Assembly (NCBI GenBank): GCA_964654665.1
Contig: CAZZKV010000002.1
Location: 95,054-159,053 of the forward strand
DNA length: 64,000 bases
DNA from: CALCKU01 sp964654665
GTDB lineage: Bacteria; Pseudomonadota; Alphaproteobacteria; Caulobacterales; Maricaulaceae
Direction: 5' to 3'
In this document: in pieces, positions 40,540 through 49,150 of the stretch
Layout: each line of letters opens with the position of its first letter
How positions within the stretch are numbered: the first letter of the stretch is position 1
Notes under the pieces: model-generated
The model's input: the letters and a program-made list of their open reading frames with translations, nothing else
The model's database searches: none
What the model was told of the DNA's origin: nothing
Program-made: the position numbers and the translations under genes

Positions 40540-42639
40540 GTGGGACAGACTGTCATTCTATTGCCGGCTGCCCTGTGCATACCTGACATTTCCGAAGCGG
40601 CAGAGTTTTGCTTACAAATCGCTGCTAATCATACGTCGGATGCCGATATTATTATCTTGGGCGGCGCGTTAACTTCAGAAAAAATAATGGCCTTAACAGC
40701 CAGCTTTTCCGCTTTTTTCAAAGATAATAGGCATATCACGGTGACACACCACACGCTTGATACGCTATTATGGCCGGACTCCGCTGCCAATAACGCTCTT
40801 TTGGAACCCGCTCTAACAGCCTATGATGCTCTACGCCACCGGGATACGGACGTCTTAACACTCTTTAGCCCGCTGAGTTATGCCGCCAGTTATTTTATAT
40901 TACATGCACAAAAGGGGGGATTGGGATTTCAAAATATTCAGACGCACCAGACCGTCTATAGCCCTATATCTTTGCAACGCCCCGGGCAATTGTGCCTGCC
41001 CACAGAATTGTCTGATGTTGTTGATAGTGCGATCGAAATCTGGACAGCAAACCACGCGGATAAAATCTATATAACCCATGACAGTTTGCGGACAGAAATT
41101 ATCAAGCGCCTGAACATCTGCTCCAAAAAAATCCAGTCACCTCATCATATTATAAGCTGTGCACCGCTGGACAATCTACGATCCCGTCACTTGATTTTTT
41201 GCGGAAGCGCTAATCCGTTCTATGGTTTTGATGCATTTTGTGACCTTGTGGAAACCCGCGCAAAAAAATCGCAAATCAAACGGGCTACAATTATAATTGA
41301 CACGCATGACCCGCTCGATTTGTTAAGCGCCGCAAAGACGCGGCTTGCAAAATTACCGATAGATATTGACTGGAAAACCCGGGGCCAATGCAATATCTCT
41401 CATCTGGGTCCTGGCGTAATCATTGCACCCATGCGGGCACCTTGCTGTCCATTATCTTTACTCGAACGCACAGAAAGCCGCCATGCCGCAATTTGGGGCA
41501 CAGGATTTGCGCTTAGCAATCACGCTGTGGAACATTCAGGCCACATTACACAATCTGTTTCCGATATACGGAAAATTGAAACACTTTTGGACGGGCAGCT
41601 TCATCTTAAAAAACAGACCGTAAAAACCGTGAAATCCAAGCTGGCACCAGCCGCCAAGCCGCGGCCTAAGCCCAGCGTAAGCGTTATTTTAACCCACCGA
41701 GATCGCCCTGAATTTGTTATCCGCACGCTTGGTTCACTGCGCGACCAAACCCTCAAATCTTTTGAATTGATTGTCGTTGATGACGGCTCAGCCCCAGATA
41801 ATCAACAAATACTCCAACAAGCCGTTAATGAGAGCGGGTTAAAACATACGGCTGTTCATTTCATTGATAATAGTTATCCGGCTTACGCGCGCAATTATGG
41901 AGCTAGGCAAGCATCGGGCGAAGCGCTTTTTTTCATTGACGATGATAATATTATTGCGCCGGAAACACTGGCAGCCTTTCAGCAAGCCATGACCCGCTCT
42001 GATGTCGTTTTATCCTTTTTTCAAACCTTTCGCAGTGAAACCGAACTCGACAACACCAAGAGTCCCTCGCCCAATAGGCCGAAACACAGCAATCCGGCCT
42101 ATGCATTTGCTGGCGCGCATAGCGGCATCGGCCTTTTCCATAACCTGTGCGGAAATAGCAGCCTAATGGTCCGGCGGAGTGTCTTTGAACGCCTCGGGGG
42201 GTTTACAGAACACTTCGGCATTGGGTTGGAAGATTATGGGTTTGTCTTGCGCTGCGCGGCTGAAGATTTCGTTGTACTACCCGAACCCTATTTACATTTT
42301 CGAGATCATATGAAGAAAATTCGTCTTACACATGTCGACTGGAGAGCCAATGCCCGGCTGCAAGCGGGTCATTGGCGTATTATGGATGAACTTGGTAATA
42401 TTCCCATTCCCACAATTGCGATAGCCTATGCTCGCCAGCTTCATGAAATGACACAATATCAATATGTCCCGCTTCGCCGTCCTGATTTTTTTCGGCTGCA
42501 CTCTGTTTTAATCCATCAGTATATTCGGCCATTTCTGGCGCGCAGAATCGCTCTGCGACGCGGGCTTAATCGCTGGGCAGCCTCTCAGGGACCGCTTTAT
42601 AAATTACTCGCAGGCTGGCTTTTCCCTAATCGGCGTTAA
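40540..42639 (+). CDS. Large glycosyltransferase: degenerate GT-B-like half plus GT2 half
   Basis: A 699-residue protein. The C-terminal half (about 375-600) is a clear GT2 domain: PSVSVILTHRDRPEFVIRTL, LIVVDDGSAPD, NSYPAYARNYGARQASG, FFIDDDN (DxD at about 467-469), and GLEDYGFVLR as the catalytic-base region. The N-terminal 350 residues look like a degraded GT-B/GT4 transferase: DKIYITHDSLRTEIIKRL and HLIFCGSANPFYGFDAFCDL resemble the usual GT4 positions, but no catalytic motif is clear. A GTG start with AGGAG 6 bases upstream is well supported. It is 94 bases downstream of cysH and overlaps the CDF gene tail to tail by 14 bases. Donor sugar unknown; sulfoquinovose is an option given the neighbours. 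Confidence 0.75.
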   Translation: MGQTVILLPAALCIPDISEAAEFCLQIAANHTSDADIIILGGALTSEKIMALTASFSAFFKDNRHITVTHHTLDTLLWPDSAANNALLEPALTAYDALRHRDTDVLTLFSPLSYAASYFILHAQKGGLGFQNIQTHQTVYSPISLQRPGQLCLPTELSDVVDSAIEIWTANHADKIYITHDSLRTEIIKRLNICSKKIQSPHHIISCAPLDNLRSRHLIFCGSANPFYGFDAFCDLVETRAKKSQIKRATIIIDTHDPLDLLSAAKTRLAKLPIDIDWKTRGQCNISHLGPGVIIAPMRAPCCPLSLLERTESRHAAIWGTGFALSNHAVEHSGHITQSVSDIRKIETLLDGQLHLKKQTVKTVKSKLAPAAKPRPKPSVSVILTHRDRPEFVIRTLGSLRDQTLKSFELIVVDDGSAPDNQQILQQAVNESGLKHTAVHFIDNSYPAYARNYGARQASGEALFFIDDDNIIAPETLAAFQQAMTRSDVVLSFFQTFRSETELDNTKSPSPNRPKHSNPAYAFAGAHSGIGLFHNLCGNSSLMVRRSVFERLGGFTEHFGIGLEDYGFVLRCAAEDFVVLPEPYLHFRDHMKKIRLTHVDWRANARLQAGHWRIMDELGNIPIPTIAIAYARQLHEMTQYQYVPLRRPDFFRLHSVLIHQYIRPFLARRIALRRGLNRWAASQGPLYKLLAGWLFPNRR

Positions 42640-43288
42640 ACAAAATACGCCCGCTATCGCGTACAAGCAACGCAGCGCTTCGCAGAATAATGATCGCAAC
42701 AAAAATAGACAACAATGGATCAACCGGCGTCCAAGCCGTCGTCAAAATAACCAAAGCCGCAACAATCGCAGCGGCCGACCCTAACATATCACCCAAAACA
42801 TGCATCGCCGCGCCGCGCATATTCAGACTATCCTGCGACCCACCGCTTAAAATCTTAAAAACAATAATATTCACAAACAAACCCGCAATCGCAACCCACA
42901 GCATTGGTCCGGCTAAAATATCTTCTGGTCCAGAAAACCGCTGGAAAGCCTCATAGACAATCCATGCTGCAACCCCAAAAAGCGTCAGTCCATTAACGAA
43001 AGCCGCCCATGTTGGTAGCTGTGCAAACCGCCCAGACAGTAATAGAGCAACCCACGCCAAAGTGAGTGCGGCAAAATCAGTGAGCATATGGCCCGCATCA
43101 GCTAGTAAAGCCAATGAACCCGAAAAGAGCCCACCAATGACTTCAACGCCCATAAATAATCCCGTCAAAACAGCTGCAATTGCTAAGCGTCGACTGTTTT
43201 GCGTTATACCCGAGGGACAATTATTATGCCCATGACCACATTGAGTCTCAGATATTGGCTTATGGGTATGATCTATAGGACCGCTCAT
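42626..43288 (-). CDS. Cation diffusion facilitator lacking the cytosolic domain
   Basis: A 220-residue CDF-type metal exporter. A His-rich N-terminus (HTHKPISETQCGHGHNN) precedes six hydrophobic segments. The metal site of the transmembrane domain is complete: HxxxD in DAGHMLTDF and again in MHVLGDMLGS. Normal CDF proteins have about 300 residues with a C-terminal ferredoxin-like domain; here the protein ends just after the last helix (LLVRDSGRILFNAD). The short form is known from Maricaulis, so this is likely genuine rather than truncated. Zinc or cadmium would be typical substrates. Its end overlaps the double glycosyltransferase gene. Confidence 0.85.
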   Translation of the reverse strand: MSGPIDHTHKPISETQCGHGHNNCPSGITQNSRRLAIAAVLTGLFMGVEVIGGLFSGSLALLADAGHMLTDFAALTLAWVALLLSGRFAQLPTWAAFVNGLTLFGVAAWIVYEAFQRFSGPEDILAGPMLWVAIAGLFVNIIVFKILSGGSQDSLNMRGAAMHVLGDMLGSAAAIVAALVILTTAWTPVDPLLSIFVAIIILRSAALLVRDSGRILFNAD

Positions 43289-43406
43289 ATATAGATTATG
43301 CCGTGAATACTTCCTACTGAACAGGGCAAAATTACAATCCTCTTAAGGCGTTTTTCATCAAATTTTGCTATCTGTATCACAGGAAATACGCCGAAGGATA
43401 TTTATT

Positions 43407-44540
43407 GTGAACCCGATGATAGAAATATCAATAAAAGCTTGGGCGGATCTCACAGACCAAGACCGTATAGCGTGGACCGCTTTACGCACACAAAATACGC
43501 ATCTTTACAGCCCTTATTTTGATATCGCTTATAGTGACTTGATAGATAAACTTTGCGGGGATGTCCGCGTTATTCATGTTGCTAAAAAAGGTTTAGCCAT
43601 TGGGTTTTTACCCTTTCAAGGCAGTGTAAATTTCGCGCGGCCTGTCGGCGCGCCCATGACCGATTATCACGGATTTATATGTTCAGCTCAACCAGAGTTT
43701 TTGGCTAAAGAGGCCTTGCAAACCGCGGGTATCGGCACCTTTCATTTTGGTGGATTAATTGATCCGGCGAACGCGATAAAGGGCCCGATGCAAACGACCA
43801 TGGACTGCACAATGATGGATATAAGCGCCACAGCCGAGCAATGGCGTATGCTGCGCGACGGGAGTTATCGCCGAAGCTTGAAAAGCCTAAGACGACGTAT
43901 CCGTAAATCCGAAGAAGAATTTGGCACACCTCGCACCATTTTATGTAGTCATGACCTTGATGTTTTTAATACTCTCATCCAATGGAAACGCCAGAAATTT
44001 CGCGAAACTGGAAAATATGATGTCCTATCTGTAGATTGGACATTCAATTTAATTAAAACATTATGGCAAGACGGGTTTAACGGACTTCGCTGTGACATGC
44101 ATGGGTTATATTTTGGAGATCGCCTCGCGGCTATTGATCTTGGATTAACCGATGGGCCAACGTTTCATAGCTGGATTGTCGCGTATGACAGCGCCCTGCA
44201 CAATTTGTCCCCGGGCATACAACTACTTGAGTCTCTGATCGATAACGCAACAGACTTGGGTTATTCGCGCATTGATCTAGGGGCGGGTACCGAGGGGTAT
44301 AAACGCCATTATGCCACGGATGCCATAGCTATCAAAACCGGCTTCACAGCACTGAATGGACCGGCAGGTACCGTGTCCGGACTTTACGGCGCAGCAGAAC
44401 GGATTGGACGGAAAAGCCTCGCCGATGCTCCGGGTAAACTACGACGGCGGTATAGCCAGATAGCAGCATGCGACGATAGTTTTTCGGGTCGGGCGAAGGC
44501 AATGTTCGCAGCTATGAAAACAGCCGGCAGAAATGGATGA
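43407..44540 (+). CDS. CelD/BcsL-like GNAT-fold acyltransferase
   Basis: A 377-residue protein with the double-GNAT layout of CelD/FemAB-type acyltransferases. Typical stretches are YSPYFDIAYSDLID at the N-terminus and, in the second half, the ALHNLSPGIQLLESLIDNA helix followed by YSRIDLGAGTEGYKRHYA, which is the strongest family match. A basic segment SYRRSLKSLRRRIRKSEEE lies in the middle. Members act in exopolysaccharide, cellulose or holdfast gene clusters. The start is a GTG at 43407 with AAGGA 8 bases upstream; a TTG at 43365 and an ATG at 43416 are alternatives. Given the glycan genes around it, N- or O-acylation of a surface polysaccharide is a fair inference. Confidence 0.75.
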   Translation: MNPMIEISIKAWADLTDQDRIAWTALRTQNTHLYSPYFDIAYSDLIDKLCGDVRVIHVAKKGLAIGFLPFQGSVNFARPVGAPMTDYHGFICSAQPEFLAKEALQTAGIGTFHFGGLIDPANAIKGPMQTTMDCTMMDISATAEQWRMLRDGSYRRSLKSLRRRIRKSEEEFGTPRTILCSHDLDVFNTLIQWKRQKFRETGKYDVLSVDWTFNLIKTLWQDGFNGLRCDMHGLYFGDRLAAIDLGLTDGPTFHSWIVAYDSALHNLSPGIQLLESLIDNATDLGYSRIDLGAGTEGYKRHYATDAIAIKTGFTALNGPAGTVSGLYGAAERIGRKSLADAPGKLRRRYSQIAACDDSFSGRAKAMFAAMKTAGRNG

Positions 44541-44661
44541 TCAATCACAAACACCAAATGATAGCCAAAACACCCGCATAAAAAATATCGATTTAATGTT
44601 TTGGTTAGGTGTACCTTACCAAATTAAGGCAAAATTACGGCTCTCATTAAGCTCGCCATAG
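44533..44661 (+). CDS. Possible 42-residue small ORF overlapping the acyltransferase stop
   Basis: An ATG at 44533 overlaps the stop of the acyltransferase gene by 8 bases and opens a 42-codon frame beginning MDDQSQTPNDSQNTR and ending LRLSLSSP. The overlap is typical of coupled genes, but the product is unrecognised, and the frame may be chance. The rest of the gap to 44829 shows nothing I can name. Confidence 0.25.
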   Translation: MDDQSQTPNDSQNTRIKNIDLMFWLGVPYQIKAKLRLSLSSP

Positions 44662-44829
44662 GCTGGAAATAAAACTGCATATCGCGAATAAGGCTATATT
44701 GAGACCGTAAATACCTGTCCAAATACTGTCTAAAATCATTCTTGTGCTCTATGGGCTTTTAACGCGAAGCTATAGTCGGCAGAGGGGCATATCAACGGGC
44801 AACATCGGGGGATGATACAGGAGAGACTT

Positions 44830-45222
44830 ATGTCTAGATTCACTAAAATACTCACGATTACTGCGTTAAGCTTTAATACGGCCATCATAGCCTCAGGCGC
44901 GATTGCTGGTGAAAAACTGGACCCGTTTACAGCGGCCGACATTGATGCAGATAACGCACTGGACCGGACGGAATATGAAACCTATGTGAGCTTAAGGGCC
45001 AAAGCTGGCGAGGCTTATTACATTAAACTTCGCGACACAGGAGATTACGATCTATCTTTTGCTGAACGGGATTTAAATGCTGATGCCTTATTAACGGCCG
45101 ATGAAGTGTCAATAACTATGCCGTCTGAAACGGGGGACGAATCGCAAAAACCGAATTGGAATAACGTGCCGCAAGACACATCGGATAATGGTGGCTCTCA
45201 AGAGGCCTTGCCCGAGGGTTAA
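44830..45222 (+). CDS. Secreted EF-hand protein
   Basis: A 130-residue protein with a signal peptide (cleavage probably after ASGAIAG). Two EF-hand-like calcium loops are seen: DIDADNALDRTEY at about 36-48 and DLNADALLTADE further on; the first keeps acidic residues at positions 1, 3, 5 and 12-like. The C-terminal 30 residues are disordered and rich in Ser, Gly, Glu and Asp. An AGGAG ribosome site is 7 bases upstream. The stop overlaps by 4 bases the stop of the NlpC/P60 gene on the other strand. Role unknown; periplasmic calcium binding is inferred. Confidence 0.7.
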   Translation: MSRFTKILTITALSFNTAIIASGAIAGEKLDPFTAADIDADNALDRTEYETYVSLRAKAGEAYYIKLRDTGDYDLSFAERDLNADALLTADEVSITMPSETGDESQKPNWNNVPQDTSDNGGSQEALPEG

Positions 45223-45989
45223 AATCGTTTAACCGATGTAATTTCAAGTCCTGCCGCAGCAATGCGGCGGACCGCGGTTTCAACCGCTTCGCTGGCAACA
45301 CACATATGATGCGCATTCGCATGAATTAAATGATATCGGTTCTGCATAATACCGACATGACCCCGCCAGAAAATTAAATCCCCGCGCTTAAGTTTTGTTA
45401 TATCAAGCGGACGATTATCCCCAAGAACGCTTTCCTGTGGTCCGGAATCACGCGGGCTATCCTGCCCAACAGCCCGCAAGGCTGATTGCACAAGCCCCGA
45501 ACAATCCAGACCATTCGCACTGACACCGCCCCAAATATAAGGCAACCCTAAATATTGTTCAGCGATTGTAACAAAATCTGTTTCAATAGGGTCTACATCA
45601 AGCCGGCGTATATGATGTTTATGAATAAAAGTCTGGCGGCCTATTTTCACAAAATCAGCCAGTGTTTTTTTCGCCGTGATACGTCCACCGCGTAATAATT
45701 GTCTATTTTTAAGAGGGGCCTTTATATCGGCGCTTGAAAAAAGCGGCGCACGTAACCCTGTCACAATATGGGTGGGGTCTTCAGTTTTTAAAGCCAGATG
45801 GGATTTAGACACATAGCCTTGATAATCAACGGTATCATTGATTGGTGACCGGCTATCTCCGTAATAAAAATATTTATCTTCACGGATTACATGAAAAGAC
45901 TGTCCTAACAATATTTCGGTTTGCCGTTTCGCGAATTTATCCGGTGAAGAACGAATAGGAGCAACGGGAACGCTGCAAATATACAGCAT
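45219..45989 (-). CDS. NlpC/P60 (C40) family peptidase
   Basis: A 256-residue cysteine peptidase that would cleave peptidoglycan stem peptides. N-terminal SH3-like repeats (PVAPIRSSPDKFAKRQTEIL and GLRAPLFSSADIKAPLK) precede the catalytic domain, with Cys in LPYIWGGVSANGLDCSGLVQ, His in WRGHVGIMQ and the third residue in LIHANAHH. There is no clear signal peptide, as is common for the alphaproteobacterial branch of this family. I favour the ATG at 45989, four bases after the MarR stop; another in-frame ATG at 46019 would add ten residues and overlap marR. Probably cotranscribed with the MarR-type gene. Confidence 0.85.
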   Translation of the reverse strand: MLYICSVPVAPIRSSPDKFAKRQTEILLGQSFHVIREDKYFYYGDSRSPINDTVDYQGYVSKSHLALKTEDPTHIVTGLRAPLFSSADIKAPLKNRQLLRGGRITAKKTLADFVKIGRQTFIHKHHIRRLDVDPIETDFVTIAEQYLGLPYIWGGVSANGLDCSGLVQSALRAVGQDSPRDSGPQESVLGDNRPLDITKLKRGDLIFWRGHVGIMQNRYHLIHANAHHMCVASEAVETAVRRIAAAGLEITSVKRF

Positions 45990-45993
45990 AGCC

Positions 45994-46371
45994 CTAGGCG
46001 GCAGCGAGTGCGGTAGCATCTTTTAAATCCGCACAAATAAGATCCCCTAAAGTTTGCAAAAACCGCGTTCCGCCCGATGTCCGGTGTATGATAACAGAGC
46101 GGCGATCATCCGGATCAGGGCCGCGTGTTAAATACCCATAATTGCCCAGAGTATCTAATGCGCGGGTAATGACAGCTTTAGTGACATTTAAGTGTTTTGC
46201 GAGCGAACGCACCGTATGTTTTCGCTCTATAAGATAGACAGTTGTCAATACAGCTAATTGCCGTGTTGTCAGGTCGGGGATAGGTCGTAAGATAGTTTCC
46301 AACGTCACAGAATGCCAAAGTAAAAGCGCATCGCGCCTATTAAACCTTGTTCTCTCTCTGGTTCTATCCAC
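45994..46371 (-). CDS. MarR family transcriptional regulator
   Basis: A 125-residue winged-helix protein. The recognition part reads VRSLAKHLNVTKAVITRALDTL, and the wing is YLTRGPDPDDRRSVIIH, where the DDRR motif is the MarR signature. The GTG at 46371 is preferred because an AAGGGG site lies 8 bases upstream; the frame opens at another GTG at 46428. It is 4 bases from the NlpC/P60 peptidase gene downstream, so it may regulate that gene or its own operon; ligand unknown. Confidence 0.8.
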   Translation of the reverse strand: MDRTRERTRFNRRDALLLWHSVTLETILRPIPDLTTRQLAVLTTVYLIERKHTVRSLAKHLNVTKAVITRALDTLGNYGYLTRGPDPDDRRSVIIHRTSGGTRFLQTLGDLICADLKDATALAAA

Positions 46372-46543
46372 GTTTTTAACCCCTTCACACAAATCACTTA
46401 TGAAAAGATTCGCACAACAAAGATTCACCGGTCAAGATTAAATGGTTGCAGCAGAATAAAATTAACCTCAAGTGATTCAAAAATAAGTGAATTTTCACGA
46501 GCTTATCTGAAGAAAAAAAGCAAATTAAATGGAAAACAGTTAA

Positions 46544-47626
46544 ATGGATAGCCCAAAGAACACGCGTCCAAGCAGTTTTCGCCTTGAACGGTTAAATTTT
46601 ATTCGGTTGTTAATTTGTCTTGTAATTGCATTTGGTTATAGTTCTACCATCGCAGCGGGCTCAACCGCGAAAGAATGGTTAACCCATTTTGGTGTCGCCC
46701 CAAGTTGGCTTGGTATTCAGCTTTTATTCTTCTTATCCGGTTTTTTAGCCCTCGCATCGCTTACGCGGCATAGGTCGATAAAAAGATTTTTCATTTCTCG
46801 AGCCCAGCGAACTCTACCCACGCTGTTCGCCTTCACCTTGGCTGTAGTTGTCATCCTTTATCCACTTTTTGCGACCAATCCAGAATTATCTGACGCAACA
46901 ATACAAAAATTGATTCACTATTCCTTATTAACAATCAGCTGTATCGACCCCGGACGCCCTTTACCGGGTTTTCTGGACGAGGCAAAATATCATTGCATGA
47001 TACAAGGGGCTGCATGGACTCTGCGATGGGGAGCGCTCTTATTCTTAATGACAGCCGCGGCGTGGCGTATAGGCGTATTTCGTTCACAAACCCTACTTTT
47101 GGTTGGTGCAATCGCCAGCACATGTCTCTATATAGGCCTCCAATATTATGCTGTTGCAACCCATAATGCAGCCCTTACCCCCATGGTTACAGGTTTGAGA
47201 TTAGGGTATATTTTTATGTGGGGCGTGGCCGCCTTCGCTTGGCAAGATGTTTTAATGTTACGCCGTCATCAATATTGTGCGGCGGGGTTCACTTTAAGTA
47301 CTGTACTTATATTATCCTTCTGTCCATGGACCCCCGCCATTGAGGTTATGTTGACACTTTTCTGGACTGTGCTTATCTGGATTGGGTTAACGGGACACAT
47401 AAATAATACACCCACCTGGGTACGTCATGTCCCGCATCTGGCTATTGGTGTTTATTTATCTAACTGGCCTATTTCCCAATTACTGCTATTCACTAACCCC
47501 AATCTATCAGTTTCAATTACAATTATTCTAACATTGAGTATAAGCTTGCTCACGGCATGTTTAACGTATTTTGCGCTCAACGGCCAATTGATTGTAAAAT
47601 CATTAAACACTAAAATCCGTATTTAA
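46544..47626 (+). CDS. Membrane acyltransferase (acyltransferase 3 family-like)
   Basis: A 360-residue polytopic protein with about ten hydrophobic helices. It begins RLERLNFIRLLICLVIAFGYSS, the region where acyltransferase 3 proteins have the R-x-x-D-x-L-R-x-x-A line, though the Asp is replaced here by Asn (LNFIRL). The LLFFLSGFLALASL stretch and the basic RFFISRAQRTLPTLF loop match the family's second and third helices. The enzymes acylate surface glycans or lipids. The active-site His in the first helix is missing (AFGYSS instead of F-x-H), so activity is uncertain. It overlaps the aminopeptidase gene tail to tail by 24 bases. Confidence 0.7.
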   Translation: MDSPKNTRPSSFRLERLNFIRLLICLVIAFGYSSTIAAGSTAKEWLTHFGVAPSWLGIQLLFFLSGFLALASLTRHRSIKRFFISRAQRTLPTLFAFTLAVVVILYPLFATNPELSDATIQKLIHYSLLTISCIDPGRPLPGFLDEAKYHCMIQGAAWTLRWGALLFLMTAAAWRIGVFRSQTLLLVGAIASTCLYIGLQYYAVATHNAALTPMVTGLRLGYIFMWGVAAFAWQDVLMLRRHQYCAAGFTLSTVLILSFCPWTPAIEVMLTLFWTVLIWIGLTGHINNTPTWVRHVPHLAIGVYLSNWPISQLLLFTNPNLSVSITIILTLSISLLTACLTYFALNGQLIVKSLNTKIRI

Positions 47627-49015
47627 CCCACCCGCTTTTAGCCAATGATAAATCGCTCGCAAAGCAAACATATCCCCCCCCTTGGGGTGGCCTGCTGAGC
47701 TGCTCGGATTCCAAGCGTAAACATCAAGATGCATCCAAGGGCGCTGTTTAACGAAGCGTTCCAAAAACAAGGCAGCCGTCACAGATCCCGCAAAGCCGCC
47801 CCCGGAATTTTTCATATCGGCAATAGGCGAGTGCAACATAGAATTATAAGGTCGCCATAGCGGCATATGCCAAATGGGATCACGCTGACGATCGGCTTGC
47901 TGTTTCACAGAATCGATAGGCGTTAGGCGATTACAATAAAACGGCGGTAATGTCGGTCCAAGTGCAACGCGCGCCGCGCCTGTTAATGTTGCAAAATCAA
48001 TCATGAGAACCGGTTCGCTTTCCGCCGCTTTCGTCAAGGCATCCCCAAGAACTAATCGTCCTTCGGCATCCGTATTATCAATTTCTACCGTTAATCCTTC
48101 GCGTGACCGTAGAATATCCCCCGGCCTGTAGGCATTCGCTGAAATCGCATTCTCGGCTATCGCCAATAAAACATGCAAACGGATAGGCAAGTTATTGGCC
48201 ATTATCATTTCGGCCAATGCCAAAGCATGCGCAGCGCCGCCCATATCTTTTTTCATAATACGGGCACCGCTAGCCCCTTTAATATTCAACCCGCCTGTAT
48301 CAAACGTAATACCTTTGCCAATCACAGCAAGGCGTGGATGAGAAGGATCACCCCATTGCATTTCCACCAAACGTGGTTGTTGGTGGGCCGCCCGCCCGAC
48401 CGCATGAATCATGGGGTAATTTTCAGTCAATAGATCCTCACCTATCGTTGCAGATATATCGGCTTCATAGGTCTCCGCCATGACCGTCATCGCCCCATGC
48501 AAGGCTTCAGGTCCCATATCTCCTGCCGGTGTATTGACAAGATCGCGGCCTAAATGCACGGCCCGTACCAAATTTTGTCCTTCTGCGGGCCGATAAGTCT
48601 CGTCTACAACCAATTGCCCATAACGTGTGTTATCCGATAAATAGTGTTCAAATTTATAACACCCCAACCCCCAGCCTACGGCCGCTAATGCCGGTGTCCA
48701 ATCATCCGGTTTTTTAGCTAAATGATAAAGACCTTCAGGCAGTATAGCCGATAACCCGCCAAGACGAATGGCTCCGAGCTCATCATCCATGAAATGACCC
48801 GCACCGAACAAAACGCAAGATAAGGCCCCGCCCGTATCAGGTAAACGGAGCCGCTGCCCCGCTTTGCCTGTAAATTGATGTATATCAGCAAAGCTTTGTT
48901 GCGCCGCTGATAACCCTGATTTCACTTCATCCCAATCATCCGGTCGACAGACATAAAGCGGAATAATAACTTCAGCATCACCCAATGACGCTGCATGAAT
49001 AAAAAATTCAGCCAT
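47603..49015 (-). CDS. Leucyl aminopeptidase family protein (M17)
   Basis: A 470-residue cytosolic aminopeptidase with two metal ions. The family signature NTDAEGRL is at 314-321, with the ligands Lys234 and Asp239 (VIGKGITFDTGG), Asp257 (KKDMGG), Asp316 and Glu318, and the catalytic Arg320. The C-terminal PIADMKNSGGGFAGS and MHLDVYAWNPSS motifs are those of the short PepB-like group common in alphaproteobacteria. The N-terminal domain is less conserved. Single gene, transcribed leftwards from 49015. Confidence 0.93.
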   Translation of the reverse strand: MAEFFIHAASLGDAEVIIPLYVCRPDDWDEVKSGLSAAQQSFADIHQFTGKAGQRLRLPDTGGALSCVLFGAGHFMDDELGAIRLGGLSAILPEGLYHLAKKPDDWTPALAAVGWGLGCYKFEHYLSDNTRYGQLVVDETYRPAEGQNLVRAVHLGRDLVNTPAGDMGPEALHGAMTVMAETYEADISATIGEDLLTENYPMIHAVGRAAHQQPRLVEMQWGDPSHPRLAVIGKGITFDTGGLNIKGASGARIMKKDMGGAAHALALAEMIMANNLPIRLHVLLAIAENAISANAYRPGDILRSREGLTVEIDNTDAEGRLVLGDALTKAAESEPVLMIDFATLTGAARVALGPTLPPFYCNRLTPIDSVKQQADRQRDPIWHMPLWRPYNSMLHSPIADMKNSGGGFAGSVTAALFLERFVKQRPWMHLDVYAWNPSSSAGHPKGGDMFALRAIYHWLKAGGLNTDFSV

Positions 49016-49085
49016 AAAATCTCCTTTAATACTGCCAAGCAGTCATCGCCGGTAAGGTTTCGTTAACGGCCTTTGTTTACGAATC

Positions 49086-49100
49086 TTAACCAAATCTTAT
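49086..49100 (+). promoter_or_regulatory. CtrA-like site upstream of the TadD-like gene
   Basis: TTAA-CCAAATC-TTAT fits the CtrA consensus TTAA-N7-TTAA with one mismatch, and its left part TTAACC matches the preferred half-site. It lies about 50 bases before the start codon at 49151. CtrA control of pilus genes is known in Caulobacter; here it is inferred. Confidence 0.35.
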
Positions 49101-49150
49101 CGTAAGGCCAAACCTTATTATAAAGCGCACCTTACGGGTTAGGAGAAACT

